Shown: positions 1 through 9,053, numbered from the stretch's first letter. The stretch is 37,094 bases of DNA from an uncultured SAR116 cluster alpha proteobacterium (GCA_902619805.1 CACNGC010000015.1:1-37094), one strand, 5' to 3'. Program-made: numbers and translations. The notes: generated by a model from the letters alone, not told the origin.

Positions 1-51
1 GCTTGACTAAACCATTATTAGGTAGTGATTAATTTTCAGCTAGGATAAAAT

Positions 52-828
52 TTGTCAAAATTTTCAAAAAATTATCAAAAAGTTACATTTGTCAAACATT
101 GGACTGAAAATTTATTTTCTTTTCGCATTACTCGACCAAAAAGTTTCAAGTTTAGATCAGGTGAGTTTGTCATGATTGGCCTTCTTGATAATAATGACAA
201 ACCAATATTAAGAGCTTACTCAATTTGTTCACCAAGTTGGTCTGAAGAATTAGAGTTTTATTCTATAATTGTAAAAGACGGACCTTTAACATCAAAATTA
301 AAAAAAATAAAAATCGGTGATAAAATTATTATGATGCCTAAATCAACAGGTACATTAGTTCTAGATGCAATAAAACCTGGGAAAAGATTATTTTTACTTT
401 CCTCAGGAACAGGTTTTGCTCCATTTGCAGCACTTATAAGAGAGCCAGAAACTTACGAAAGATTTGAAAGTATAATTGTTACACATACTTGTAGAATGAT
501 TGCTGAGTTATCTTATAGTAAAAGTATAATTCAAGAATGCATGAATGATGAATTAATTAAAGAATTTATAGATAATAAATTACTTAGCTATCATTCTACA
601 ACGAGAGATAATCATATTTTCAATGGCAGGATTACTGAACTTATATCGACAGACAAATTATTTAATGATTTAAAGATAAACTCAATCTCATCCGATGATA
701 GATTCATGTTTTGTGGGTCAATGGGCCTAAATAATGATCTTAAAAAAATTATGTTAGAAAACAACTTCCGTGAAGGAGCCAATAATTATCCGGGAGAATT
801 TGTTTTAGAAAAAGCTTTTGCAGGTTAA
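52..828 (+). CDS. fpr: ferredoxin--NADP(+) reductase
   Basis: A 258-residue flavoenzyme that should pass electrons between NADPH and ferredoxin or flavodoxin in the cytoplasm. The FAD-binding motif RAYSICS lies near residue 54. The NADP-binding loop SSGTGFAPFAALIREPE follows near 116, then FCGSMGLNNDL near 223. The C-terminus GEFVLEKAFAG matches the bacterial Fpr ending in which the last residues cover the flavin. Length is normal for the subclass (about 257). The start is TTG at 52, preceded by AGGA six bases upstream; no ATG fits the family's N-terminus. It converges with the SDR gene with one base between stop codons. No promoter could be judged because only 51 bases lie upstream. The family assignment is firm; the redox partner is inferred. 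Confidence 0.93.
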   Translation: MSKFSKNYQKVTFVKHWTENLFSFRITRPKSFKFRSGEFVMIGLLDNNDKPILRAYSICSPSWSEELEFYSIIVKDGPLTSKLKKIKIGDKIIMMPKSTGTLVLDAIKPGKRLFLLSSGTGFAPFAALIREPETYERFESIIVTHTCRMIAELSYSKSIIQECMNDELIKEFIDNKLLSYHSTTRDNHIFNGRITELISTDKLFNDLKINSISSDDRFMFCGSMGLNNDLKKIMLENNFREGANNYPGEFVLEKAFAG

Positions 829-829
829 G

Positions 830-1549
830 CTACCATTTTTCTATGTCAGGTCTTAACTCTACATCAAATGACCAAGCAGAACGTTTTTGTTGTGAAATTC
901 TAAAAATTTCTTCAGCTATATCCTTTGGTTGAGCAAATTCAATATCATTTTTATTTTTTTGGTGTTCTATTCTACTTCTGGTCCATGGAGTATTTATAGA
1001 CGCATCAATTGTTATATATGCAACATGAATACCTTGAGGTCCAAAATCACGTGCTAATGATTGTGCAAGAATTCTTTGGGCAGCCTTGGTGGGAGCAAAA
1101 TAGGGTGTCATAGCCACCCCCCTATGTGCAGCAGTATTACCCGTTACAATTATAACTCCTTTTTTATTTTTTAACATGTCCGGTATCAAAAAGTGGGATA
1201 AATACATAAGTGAGGTTGTATTAATTCTAAAGTTCTCTTCTAGCCATTCTGGTTTGCCTTTTAATAAATATTCGAAGTTTCCTTTCACTGCATTATGTAT
1301 GAGAACTTCTGGAAAAGACATTTCATTTTTAATTTTTTTACATATATCCTCTAAATGTTTTAAATTAGAAACATCGCATACATATCCCTTAGATCCAGGC
1401 AATTCTTGTTCAAATTTTCTCAATCTTTCCTCAGATCTAGCTAACATTGCCACTCTATATCCAGCTTTTGCAAACCGTCTAGCAGTATACCCTCCTGTAC
1501 CTTCACCTAAACCAGTAATCATACAAACTGGCATTTTTGAAATTGACAT
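830..1549 (-). CDS. short-chain dehydrogenase/reductase, atypical catalytic site
   Basis: A 239-residue SDR-fold protein. The dinucleotide-binding motif TGLGEGTG begins near residue 13, and ARSEERLRKFE follows the second strand. The catalytic region is unusual. The Lys is at 155 (FAPTK), but the position four residues earlier, normally Tyr, is Phe151; a Tyr sits one place too early at 150. The usual catalytic Ser segment reads VTGNTAAHRG without a clear Ser. The downstream stretch AQSLARDFGPQGIHVAYITIDA is typical of an uncharacterised SDR subgroup that I recall also having Phe here. Start is ATG with GGAG eight bases upstream. It lies downstream of tRNA-Val on the same strand and could be read from that promoter. 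Substrate unknown. Confidence 0.85.
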   Translation of the reverse strand: MSISKMPVCMITGLGEGTGGYTARRFAKAGYRVAMLARSEERLRKFEQELPGSKGYVCDVSNLKHLEDICKKIKNEMSFPEVLIHNAVKGNFEYLLKGKPEWLEENFRINTTSLMYLSHFLIPDMLKNKKGVIIVTGNTAAHRGVAMTPYFAPTKAAQRILAQSLARDFGPQGIHVAYITIDASINTPWTRSRIEHQKNKNDIEFAQPKDIAEEIFRISQQKRSAWSFDVELRPDIEKW

Positions 1550-1646
1550 TTATCTACTCCAATAACTAAAATCACATAATTAAGATTAGACAACAAAAAC
1601 CATTTAATGACTATAAAAGAGTTATATAAAAATTTTGTGTAAATTT

Positions 1647-1722
1647 TGGTGGGCGGTGACGGTCTCGAACCGCCGACCCTCTCGGTGTAAACGAGATGCT
1701 CTACCAACTGAGCTAACCGCCC
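1647..1722 (-). tRNA. tRNA-Val (anticodon TAC)
   Basis: The minus strand folds as a full cloverleaf. Acceptor GGGCGGT pairs with ACCGCCC, and the D arm contains AGCTCAGTTGGTAGAGC. The anticodon stem TCTCG/CGAGA encloses loop TTTACAC (anticodon TAC), and the T arm contains GGTTCGAGACC. The discriminator is A and CCA is encoded (TGG at 1647-1649 on the plus strand). A tRNA-Val close to hupB is a common alphaproteobacterial arrangement. Confidence 0.97.
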
Positions 1723-1733
1723 TCAAGATAAAA

Positions 1734-1762
1734 TTTATACGTAATTTTTTAAACGAAGACAA
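1734..1762 (-). promoter_or_regulatory. sigma70-type promoter for tRNA-Val
   Basis: On the minus strand, TTGTCT (1757-1762) is separated by exactly 17 bases from TATAAA (1734-1739). The -10 ends 11 bases before the mature tRNA 5' end, so transcription would start a few bases upstream of the tRNA. The tRNA-Gly promoter at 31676-31704 has the same geometry, which supports both. Prediction from sequence only. Confidence 0.55.
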
Positions 1763-1813
1763 TAATTAACTTATTATTTAATAAATAAAATTTAGGAATA
1801 AGGAAAAATTTTA

Positions 1814-2347
1814 ATGCACTCTAAATGGATTTTTAATCAGATAGAATCTTTAAAGATTAGGAAAAAGATAAATCTTTTAGATTTTGCTTCTGGAAATGGA
1901 AGAAATAGTATCCCACTATCAAAAAAAAATATCTTAGTAACAGCTATTGATAAAGATCAAAAGAAATTAGATAAATATACAAGCTTTAAAAACATTAATA
2001 CAATATGTTTTGATCTTGAAACCAATGAAGAATGGCCATTGATTAAAGAATATTATGATGTGATCATAGTAGTGAATTACTTGTATAGACCTAAGATAAA
2101 AAAATTAATAAATTTACTTAAAAAAGATGGTTTTTTATTTTATGAAACCTTTTCACAAGGCAATGAAAAATATGGTTCACCCAAAAAACCAAATTTCTTA
2201 CTTAAAAATAGAGAGTTATTAGATATCTTTAGTAATGAGCTTTTAACATTAAATTTTTACGAGGGTAAAATTAATTGCAAAAATATTTCTGTAAAACAAA
2301 TGGCTGGATTTAAAAAAGGCGTCTTTGAAAAGACGCCTTGTTATTAA
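1814..2347 (+). CDS. class I SAM-dependent methyltransferase
   Basis: A 177-residue protein with a Rossmann-type SAM-binding motif, LLDFASGNGRNS near residue 20, and an acidic strand end AIDKDQKKL near 45, as in TehB-like small methyltransferases. The segment VIIVVNYLYRP near 94 corresponds to the motif IV region, and GFLFYETFSQGNEKYGSP follows. No signal peptide or membrane segment. The ATG at 1814 has AAGGAA about nine bases upstream. It converges on hupB. Its last codons (KKGVFEKTPCY) overlap the inverted repeat that forms the hupB terminator, so the protein's C-terminus is constrained by that hairpin. The methyl acceptor cannot be told from sequence. Confidence 0.82.
   Translation: MHSKWIFNQIESLKIRKKINLLDFASGNGRNSIPLSKKNILVTAIDKDQKKLDKYTSFKNINTICFDLETNEEWPLIKEYYDVIIVVNYLYRPKIKKLINLLKKDGFLFYETFSQGNEKYGSPKKPNFLLKNRELLDIFSNELLTLNFYEGKINCKNISVKQMAGFKKGVFEKTPCY
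2311..2339 (-). terminator. Rho-independent terminator of hupB, inside convergent CDS
   Basis: Arms AAGGCGTCTT (2316-2325) and AAGACGCCTT (2330-2339) form a perfect 10-bp stem with a 4-base loop. Reading the minus strand, the stem is followed by a T tract (complement of the A run at 2312-2317), so it ends minus-strand transcripts coming from hupB, whose stop is at 2362. On the plus strand there is no good T run. The whole element lies inside the last 12 codons of the methyltransferase gene. Confidence 0.85.
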
Positions 2348-2361
2348 AAGTGAAGTTTAAT

Positions 2362-2634
2362 TTAATTAACAGCAACCTTTAAAGGACTTCCAGCCTTAAA
2401 TTTAGGTTGTTTAGATGCTTTAATTTGGATTGTTTCACCTGTTCTAGGATTTCTACCTGTTGTAGCGGCACGGTTTGCAACAGAAAAAGTTCCAAAACCA
2501 ACTATACGCACATCACCACCTGCTTTTAAAGCATTGGTGATTGACTCAAAAACTCCATCAACTGCTTTTGCAGCATCTACTTTGGAAAGACCTGATGCGT
2601 CAGCAACACTTGCAACTAATTCATTCTTATTCAT
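2362..2634 (-). CDS. hupB: DNA-binding protein HU
   Basis: A 90-residue HU/IHF-family nucleoid protein that bends and compacts DNA non-specifically as a dimer. The N-terminal helices begin MNKNELVASVADASGLSK. The signature GFGTFSVANRAATTGRNPRTG near residues 46-66 forms the start of the DNA-binding arm, including the intercalating Pro of RNPRTG. Length is exactly typical. A strong GGAGG (complement of 2640-2644) precedes the ATG. A perfect TATAAT on the minus strand (2659-2664) could be a -10 for a private promoter, but I found no good -35 at 16-18 bases. It is the last gene of the tig-clpP-clpX-lon run, followed by a strong terminator. Confidence 0.96.
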   Translation of the reverse strand: MNKNELVASVADASGLSKVDAAKAVDGVFESITNALKAGGDVRIVGFGTFSVANRAATTGRNPRTGETIQIKASKQPKFKAGSPLKVAVN

Positions 2635-2737
2635 ACGTACCTCCGTAATTTGTTAATGATTATATAAACTATCTGATATTACCTTATAAGACTAGAAAAT
2701 AAAGCTAATTATTATCAAAAGAAAAAAAAGTACAAAA

Positions 2738-5125
2738 TCAATGAGAAATGCTCGTTTTATTTGAATTATTACTCTCATTACTTGCTATTTTACTAGGCTC
2801 TAACATACTTAACTCTTGCGGAGCATCAACTAAAGCGTTTGATATAACCTCATCTATAGAACTAACTGGTATAATTTTTAATTGGTTTTTAATATTGTCA
2901 GGTATTTCAATCAAATCTTTTTTATTATCATCTGGAATTAAAACTGTTTTTATGCCGCCTCTTTTTGCTGCTAATAGCTTTTCTTTTAAACCACCAATAG
3001 GTAACACCCTTCCTCTAAGAGTAATTTCACCAGTCATACCTACAGATTTTTTAACTTTAATGTCAGTCAAAGCTGATACTATACTTGTAACCATAGCAAC
3101 GCCTGCAGATGGGCCATCCTTAGGAGTTGCACCTTCAGGTACATGAACATGAACATCTAGTTTTTCAATATCAAAAGGATCTAGACCAAAAGAAAACGCT
3201 TTTGATCTAATAAAAAATTCTGCAGCTTGGACTGACTCTTTCATAACATCACCAAGTTTTCCTGTAGCTGTGACTTTACCTTTGCCTTTTACCTTTACAG
3301 CTTCTATGGACAACAATTCACCGCCAACCTCAGTCCAAGCTAATCCAGTTGTAATGCCAACTAAATCTTTTTTTTCTATCTCAAGCCTTTGATAAATAGG
3401 AACACCCAGTAAATCAGGCAAATTGTTTTTAGTTACAGAAATTGATTTTGCTTCATTTTTTTCAATTAGGGTCACAACCTTTCGAGTTAATTTAGCTAAT
3501 TGTCTTTCTAAATTTCGAACCCCTGCTTCTCTAGTGTATGATTGAATAATCATTTTCAGAGCTTCTTCATTGATTGAGAATTCTGATTTTTTAAGTTTGC
3601 AATTATCCATTTGTTTTTGTAATAAATGTTTTTTAGCTATTTCTAGTTTTTCATCTTCTGTGTATCCAGACAACCTAATTACTTCCATCCGATCCAACAG
3701 AGCTTGTGGCATGTTTAGGGTATTTGAAGTTGTTATGAAGAACACTTTTGACAGATCATAATCAACCTCAAGGTAATGATCTTGAAATGTTTTATTTTGT
3801 TCTGGATCTAAAACCTCAAGTAATGCAGAAGAAGGATCACCTCTGTAATCATTTCCTAATTTATCTATTTCATCTAATAAAAACAATGGGTTAACAGATG
3901 ATGATTTTTTCATACCATGTATAATTTTACCTGGCAATGATCCAATGTAAGTTCTTCTATGGCCTCTAATTTCTGCTTCATCACGAACCCCACCTAATGC
4001 CATTCTTATGTATTGTCTACCAGTTGCTTGTGCTATTGATTTTCCCAATGAAGTTTTACCGACACCTGGTGGGCCAACCAAACACAATATTGGACCCTTA
4101 ACCTCATTTGTTCTTTTTTGAACAGCAAGAAATTCAATAATTCTATCCTTAACCTTTTCTAAACCATAATGATCGTCGTCTAAGATTTTTCTTGCATTAA
4201 CAATATCAGATTTAACTTTATGAGTTTTCTTCCACGGAATAGAAACTAACCAATCAATATATGACCTGACAACAGTTGCTTCAGCACTCATTGGACTCAT
4301 ATTTCTTAGTTTTTTTAATTCTGATAAAGCTTTTTCTTTAGCCTCTTTACTAAGTTTTGCTTTATTAATTTTATCTTCAAACTCGTCAAATTCATTTTTG
4401 CCATCATCAGATGTGCCAAGTTCTTTTTGTATAGCCTTTAGTTGCTCGTTTAAATAATACTCCCTTTGTGTTTTTTCCATCTGTTTTTTTACGTTACTTC
4501 TAATTTTCCTCTCAGAGCAAAGTATTTCAATCTCTTTCTCAATTTTTGTAGTTAAAGTCTTAACTCTCTCGACTGCATCAGTCATTTCAAGAAAAGATTG
4601 TTTTTCATCAATGGAAAAAACTAAATGATTAACAATAGTATCAGATAAAACATCTGAACTATCAATATTATGTATTGTTGACAAAACATCAGAGTTAATT
4701 TTACTATTAAGTTTGGAAAATTTTTCAAAAGATTTTTTGAGATGATTATTGATATCATCGTGATTATTTTCTAATGAAACATCTTTTTTTAAAACATTTA
4801 ATTTTGCACTTAAATAATCATTAGTAGAAATTATTTCTTTAATCTCGCACCTAAATTTTCCTTCAACTAATACTTTAACCGTTCCATCCGGCAATTTAAG
4901 CATTTGTAAAATTGTACCTAAAGTACCCATATTAAATAGGTCTTTTGAATCAGGATCTTCAATTGAAGATTTTTTTTGGGTAAGTAAAACTATTTCTTTA
5001 TTTTCTTCCATTACAGTTTCAAGAGCATTAATTGACTTAAGCCTTCCTACAAATAATGGCGCTATCATGTAAGGAAATATGACAATATCTCTTAAAGGTA
5101 AAATTGGGTATGTTCCACTAGTCAA
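2738..5125 (-). CDS. lon: ATP-dependent endopeptidase Lon
   Basis: A 795-residue Lon protease that degrades misfolded and regulatory proteins in the cytoplasm. The N-terminal substrate-binding domain starts YPILPLRDIVIFPYMIAPLFVGR. The AAA+ module has Walker A GPPGVGKTSLGKS and Walker B FLLDEIDKLG. The protease domain holds the Ser-Lys dyad: Ser673 in PKDGPSAG and Lys716 in GGLKEKLLAA. Length matches the LonA family. The start is TTG (5123-5125), with AGGA seven bases upstream; there is no ATG near the domain start. It lies between clpX (79 bases upstream) and hupB (103 bases downstream), the classic alphaproteobacterial order. Confidence 0.98.
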   Translation of the reverse strand: MTSGTYPILPLRDIVIFPYMIAPLFVGRLKSINALETVMEENKEIVLLTQKKSSIEDPDSKDLFNMGTLGTILQMLKLPDGTVKVLVEGKFRCEIKEIISTNDYLSAKLNVLKKDVSLENNHDDINNHLKKSFEKFSKLNSKINSDVLSTIHNIDSSDVLSDTIVNHLVFSIDEKQSFLEMTDAVERVKTLTTKIEKEIEILCSERKIRSNVKKQMEKTQREYYLNEQLKAIQKELGTSDDGKNEFDEFEDKINKAKLSKEAKEKALSELKKLRNMSPMSAEATVVRSYIDWLVSIPWKKTHKVKSDIVNARKILDDDHYGLEKVKDRIIEFLAVQKRTNEVKGPILCLVGPPGVGKTSLGKSIAQATGRQYIRMALGGVRDEAEIRGHRRTYIGSLPGKIIHGMKKSSSVNPLFLLDEIDKLGNDYRGDPSSALLEVLDPEQNKTFQDHYLEVDYDLSKVFFITTSNTLNMPQALLDRMEVIRLSGYTEDEKLEIAKKHLLQKQMDNCKLKKSEFSINEEALKMIIQSYTREAGVRNLERQLAKLTRKVVTLIEKNEAKSISVTKNNLPDLLGVPIYQRLEIEKKDLVGITTGLAWTEVGGELLSIEAVKVKGKGKVTATGKLGDVMKESVQAAEFFIRSKAFSFGLDPFDIEKLDVHVHVPEGATPKDGPSAGVAMVTSIVSALTDIKVKKSVGMTGEITLRGRVLPIGGLKEKLLAAKRGGIKTVLIPDDNKKDLIEIPDNIKNQLKIIPVSSIDEVISNALVDAPQELSMLEPSKIASNESNNSNKTSISH

Positions 5126-5204
5126 GTTAGTATCCTTCAGAATTTTTTAGATTTATGATATTTCTTAAATGATGATTTTTTTTTAAAGTTCAAGTTCAAA
5201 AATA

Positions 5205-6473
5205 TTAAATAGAATTTTTTATTTCTTTTGTCTTTTTTTCGTGAACTAATATGGGTTTAGTGCCTTTTGTAACAACTTCTTCATTAATAACAACTTCATT
5301 AATGTCAGGTTCAGAGGGTAATTCAAACATCGTATCCATTAGTATATTTTCAATTATTGAACGTAAACCTCTTGCACCTGTCTTTAAACTTATAGCTTTT
5401 TGAGCAATTGCTTTTAATGCATTTTCTCTAAATTCTAGATTAGTGTTTTCCATTTCAAATAGTTTTTGATACTGTTTTAAAAGTGCATTTTTAGGTTTTG
5501 TTAAAATTGTGACTAAAGCTTCTTCATCAAGATCTTCTAATGATGCTAAAACAGGCAACCGACCAACAAATTCAGGTATAAGTCCATATTTAACTAAATC
5601 ACCTGGCTCTACATCTTTAAGCATTTCAGACATTGAGGTTTCTTGTGAATTAATTATTTCAGCACCAAACCCAATAGAAGAACCTTTATTTCTATTTGCT
5701 ATTAATTTATCCAAACCTGCAAAAGCCCCACCACAAATAAAAAGAATATTTGTAGTATCAACTTGAAGAAATTCTTGTTGAGGATGTTTCCTCCCACCTT
5801 GAGGTGGAACAGCTGCAATAGTGCCTTCCATAATTTTAAGTAAAGCTTGTTGGACACCTTCACCACTAACATCTCTTGTAATAGATGGGTTTTCAGATTT
5901 TCTTGAAATCTTATCAACCTCATCTATATATACAATGCCCTTTTGAGCTCTTTCAACATTATAATCAGAGGCTTGTAATAATTTTAGAATAATATTCTCA
6001 ACGTCTTCACCTACATAACCAGCTTCTGTTAATGTTGTAGCATCAGCCATTGTAAACGGTACATCTAATATCTTTGCTAAAGTTTGTGCGAGTAAAGTTT
6101 TTCCACAACCAGTTGGTCCTACTAGAAGTATATTTGACTTTGAAATTTCAATATCATTTACATCAGTTGTATTTGCTAATCTTTTGTAATGGTTGTGAAC
6201 AGCTACCGAAAGCACTCTTTTTGCTTTTGTTTGACCAATGACGTAATCGTCCAGTATTTTACAAATTTCAACAGGTGAAGGGATGCCTTCTTTATTTTTT
6301 GTAATTGATGATTGGTGTTCTTCTTTGATAATATCCATGCAAAGTTCAACACATTCATCACAAATAAACACTGTGGGTCCAGCGATTAGCTTTTTTACTT
6401 CATGTTGACTTTTGCCACAAAATGAACAGTACAATGTTGTTTTATTTTTTCCTTCGTTCTTTTGTTCATCCAT
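5205..6473 (-). CDS. clpX: ClpXP protease ATP-binding subunit ClpX
   Basis: A 422-residue unfoldase that feeds tagged substrates to ClpP. The N-terminal zinc domain has two Cys pairs (CSFC and CDEC). The AAA+ domain has Walker [13 protein letters not shown], the pore-loop motif GYVGEDVE and Walker [20 protein letters not shown] is the RKH-type substrate loop, and SSIGFGAE is the IGF loop that docks on ClpP. The presence of the IGF loop and of clpP 80 bases upstream in the same direction supports a working ClpXP pair. ATG start with AAAGG seven bases upstream. In Caulobacter ClpXP removes cell-cycle regulators, a role that can only be inferred here. Confidence 0.98.
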   Translation of the reverse strand: MDEQKNEGKNKTTLYCSFCGKSQHEVKKLIAGPTVFICDECVELCMDIIKEEHQSSITKNKEGIPSPVEICKILDDYVIGQTKAKRVLSVAVHNHYKRLANTTDVNDIEISKSNILLVGPTGCGKTLLAQTLAKILDVPFTMADATTLTEAGYVGEDVENIILKLLQASDYNVERAQKGIVYIDEVDKISRKSENPSITRDVSGEGVQQALLKIMEGTIAAVPPQGGRKHPQQEFLQVDTTNILFICGGAFAGLDKLIANRNKGSSIGFGAEIINSQETSMSEMLKDVEPGDLVKYGLIPEFVGRLPVLASLEDLDEEALVTILTKPKNALLKQYQKLFEMENTNLEFRENALKAIAQKAISLKTGARGLRSIIENILMDTMFELPSEPDINEVVINEEVVTKGTKPILVHEKKTKEIKNSI

Positions 6474-6553
6474 GACTATACCTTTAGAATTATTTTATCT
6501 TTTGATAATCTATAAGTTTATTTTAAAAATCAATATAAATATATATATTATCT

Positions 6554-7192
6554 CTATTTAACAGCAGGTCTTTTTTCAACAACTTCATCAATTAAACCAA
6601 TTTTTAATGCATCTTCAGGAGACAAAAAAGTGTCTCTATCCATTAAAGTTTCAATTTCTGCAATTTTCTTGCCAGAATGTTTAACATAAATTCCATTAAG
6701 TCTTGATCTTAAATTAATTATTTCTTTGGCATGAATTTCAATATCACTTGCTTGACCTTGAAAACCTCCAGAAGGTTGATGGGTCATTATCCTTGCATTG
6801 GGTAAACAATATCTTTTATTTTTTGCACCAGCTGTTAATAACAATGATCCCATACTTGCTGCTTGACCAATACATACTGTTGAAACATCAGGACGAATAT
6901 ACTCCATTGTATCGTATATCGACAAACCAGAAGTAACTACACCGCCTGGTGAGTTAATATACATTGATATATCTTTTTTTGGGTTTTCTGCTTCTAAAAA
7001 CAACAATTGGGCACAGACTAATGAAGCCAAATTATCATCAACCGGTCCTACAAGGAAAATGATCCTTTCTTTTAAAAGCCTTGAATAAATATCATACGAT
7101 CTTTCTCCACGGCTTGTTTGCTCCACCACCATTGGAACTAATGCACCAATTTCATTAATTGAAGAAACCTGATTATAATTTTTTTCTATCAT
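6554..7192 (-). CDS. clpP: ATP-dependent Clp protease proteolytic subunit ClpP
   Basis: A 212-residue serine peptidase that forms the tetradecameric ClpP barrel. The catalytic triad is visible: Ser113 in GQAASMGS, His138 in MTHQPSGG and Asp187 in DRDTFLS. The SPGG oxyanion-hole motif lies at 81-84. The N-terminal residues before [23 protein letters not shown] form the usual short propeptide or axial loop. Length is typical. GAGGAG sits nine bases before the ATG. It lies 40 bases downstream of tig and 80 upstream of clpX, all in one direction, consistent with cotranscription. Confidence 0.98.
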   Translation of the reverse strand: MIEKNYNQVSSINEIGALVPMVVEQTSRGERSYDIYSRLLKERIIFLVGPVDDNLASLVCAQLLFLEAENPKKDISMYINSPGGVVTSGLSIYDTMEYIRPDVSTVCIGQAASMGSLLLTAGAKNKRYCLPNARIMTHQPSGGFQGQASDIEIHAKEIINLRSRLNGIYVKHSGKKIAEIETLMDRDTFLSPEDALKIGLIDEVVEKRPAVK

Positions 7193-7232
7193 ATTTTAAA
7201 ACTCCTCAAATAATAGTTTTGTAGAAATATCG

Positions 7233-8663
7233 TTATTTTTTTGATACTTTTTTAGTTGTTTTTTTTGTTTTATTTTTATCAACAATTTTATTTGATTTTT
7301 TCGCTTTTAAAGCTTCTTTTTTTAAATCCATTTCATCTTCTTTGTAGAGTTCTTCTACAGATACTGTTTTTTCCTTAACGTTAGCTAATTCTAAAATAAA
7401 GTCTATGATTTTATCTTCGAAAATTGGACCTGAAAGTTGCTGTTGAGCTTCAGGGTTATCCTTTAAATAATCCATAATTTGCTTTTCTTGCCCTGGATAT
7501 TTTTGTATTTCTTTCATCATTGCATTTCTTGTATCTTCTTCTTCCACCTTAATATTGTTTTTTCTTCCTATTTCAGAAAGTAACAATCCTAACCTCACTC
7601 TTCTTTTTGCAATTTCTGATGCGTCCAATTTTTCTTCTTTTGACATCCCTTTATCAGAAACTGGATTTGTTTCTTCAATTTTATCTGAATCTGGTTTTGA
7701 ATTAGGATTCATAGCCTTGCAAATGTTGTCGTATTCTTCTTTTTCCAGTGTCTCTGGTAATTCAAAAGAAACTATATCAGCTAATCTATCTAATATTTGT
7801 CTTTTTGCTTTATCTCGACTTTGTGCTTGGTGCTGTTTTGAAATTTGCTCTGATACAGCTTTTTTTAACGCCTCTAGATCATTCATACCCAATGTTTTTG
7901 CAAAATCATCATCTATTTTTACTTCAACATCTTCTTTAATTTCATTAACTTTTGTTTCAAAAACAGCATCCTTACCTGCCAAATTTTTAGCTTGATAATC
8001 TTTTGGGAATGTGACTTTTACGTTTGTAGTTTTTCCTTTTAAAGCTCCAATTAATGCGTCTTCAAACCCAGGTATAAAAGTGTTTGAACCTAACTTCAAA
8101 TTATGACCTTTAGCTTCTCCACCTTCAAATGGTTCATCATCTATTTTGCCAATAAAATCAATAACAAGAGTATCACCTTTTTTTGCAGGTCTATCTTTAG
8201 ATATTTCTTTTGTACCAACATTTTCATTAGCAATTTTTTCAACCGCCTTATTAATATCTTTTTCACCCACTTTTACAACTGGTTTAGTTATATCTAATAA
8301 TGATAAATCTGGAATTTCAAAATCAGGCATTATCTCAACTAATAACTTTGCTTTTAAGTCCTTACCTTCTTCGAAAGATACTATTTCTATTTTAGGTTGA
8401 GAAGATGGTGTTAATTTATTTTTTTCCATCGTATCTTTGGAGGCCATATCTACTGATTCTCTTACAACTTCTCCAAGAACTTGTTTTCCAAATCTGTTTT
8501 TAACAACTGAAACAGGCACTTTACCTGGCCTAAAACCTGGAAGATTAGCTTCTTTAGCAATATTCTCTAGTTTTTGATCAACTAATTTTTCAATTTCTTT
8601 TTTGGTTATTATTACTTCAAATTCTCGTTTTAATCCTTCTGATAAGGTTTGCGTTACAGCCAT
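7233..8663 (-). CDS. tig: trigger factor
   Basis: A 476-residue ribosome-associated chaperone and peptidyl-prolyl isomerase. The N-terminal domain carries the ribosome-binding signature GFRPGKVP near residue 42. The FKBP-like PPIase domain follows (KKGDTLVIDFIGKIDDEPFEGG, about 160-185, through FIPGFEDALIGALKG). The C-terminal domain is helical and charged. It is longer than the E. coli protein (432): there is a polar, low-complexity insert near residues 311-341, rich in Asn, Pro, Ser, Asp and Glu, and a Lys-rich tail of about 25 residues. AGAGG precedes the ATG. It follows tRNA-Leu by about 40 bases in the same direction and heads the Clp/Lon run. Confidence 0.96.
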   Translation of the reverse strand: MAVTQTLSEGLKREFEVIITKKEIEKLVDQKLENIAKEANLPGFRPGKVPVSVVKNRFGKQVLGEVVRESVDMASKDTMEKNKLTPSSQPKIEIVSFEEGKDLKAKLLVEIMPDFEIPDLSLLDITKPVVKVGEKDINKAVEKIANENVGTKEISKDRPAKKGDTLVIDFIGKIDDEPFEGGEAKGHNLKLGSNTFIPGFEDALIGALKGKTTNVKVTFPKDYQAKNLAGKDAVFETKVNEIKEDVEVKIDDDFAKTLGMNDLEALKKAVSEQISKQHQAQSRDKAKRQILDRLADIVSFELPETLEKEEYDNICKAMNPNSKPDSDKIEETNPVSDKGMSKEEKLDASEIAKRRVRLGLLLSEIGRKNNIKVEEEDTRNAMMKEIQKYPGQEKQIMDYLKDNPEAQQQLSGPIFEDKIIDFILELANVKEKTVSVEELYKEDEMDLKKEALKAKKSNKIVDKNKTKKTTKKVSKK

Positions 8664-8703
8664 TTTGATTTTACCTCTTAAAAAATGAAAGTATTTTTAT
8701 TAA

Positions 8704-8788
8704 TGGTGCGGGCGAAGGGACTTGAACCCCCACACCTTTCGATACAAGAACCTAAATCTTGCGCGTCTACCAGTTCCGCCACGCCCGC
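8704..8788 (-). tRNA. tRNA-Leu (anticodon TAG)
   Basis: An 85-base minus-strand tRNA with a long variable arm as expected for Leu. Acceptor GCGGGCG/CGCCCGC; anticodon stem CAAGA/TCTTG around loop TTTAGGT (anticodon TAG); T arm GGGTTCAAGTCCC; discriminator A; CCA encoded (TGG at 8704-8706). It lies 40 bases upstream of tig on the same strand. The nearest -10-like sequence (TATATT, complement of 8802-8807) lacks a matching -35. Confidence 0.97.
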
Positions 8789-8866
8789 ATTTTTAAATTT
8801 CAATATAACTATCAAATAGCTAACTTAGGATAGCTCAAAGGTCAAGTTAGAATGATTAAAATTAAA

Positions 8867-8944
8867 TGGGGCGAGTGACCGGCTTCGAACCGGCGACCTC
8901 AGGTACCACAAACCCGCGCTCTAACCAACTGAGCTACACCCGCC
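8867..8944 (-). tRNA. tRNA-His (anticodon GTG)
   Basis: Minus-strand tRNA. Acceptor GCGGGTG/CACTCGC, with the extra G(-1) at 8944 facing C73 at 8870, the identity pair of tRNA-His. Anticodon stem CGGGT/ACCTG around loop TTGTGGT (anticodon GTG). T arm CGCCGGTTCGAAGCCGG. CCA is encoded (TGG at 8867-8869). It lies 78 bases upstream of tRNA-Leu and may share its transcript. Confidence 0.97.
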
Positions 8945-9053
8945 ATAAAATTCTAATCATTCATATTTAAACTAAATAATTTAATAAAATCTTTATTTTA
9001 AATATAGTTACGTATAAATATTTAATAAACACGAATTAATCAAGGTTTATTAA

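Noticed and set aside
1..32. A possible 3' end of an upstream plus-strand gene (frame ending in LTKPLLGSD, stop at 30-32).
   Set aside because: Only about nine codons are visible and nothing in them identifies a protein; an open stretch this short is expected by chance.
1519..1707. A 62-codon minus-strand frame across the tRNA-Val gene.
   Set aside because: It runs through the tRNA and into the SDR start in another frame; it has no coding support.
2748..3146. Plus-strand open frames of 60-150 codons opposite lon, clpX, tig, recA, pII and amtB genes.
   Set aside because: They are antisense shadows of strongly conserved genes, with no ribosome binding sites or recognisable domains.
8802..8830. 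A promoter for tRNA-Leu (TATATT at 8802-8807, or TTGACC further upstream).
   Set aside because: TATATT has no -35 at 16-18 bases, and TTGACC is followed at 17 bases by a poor -10. Not listed as a feature.
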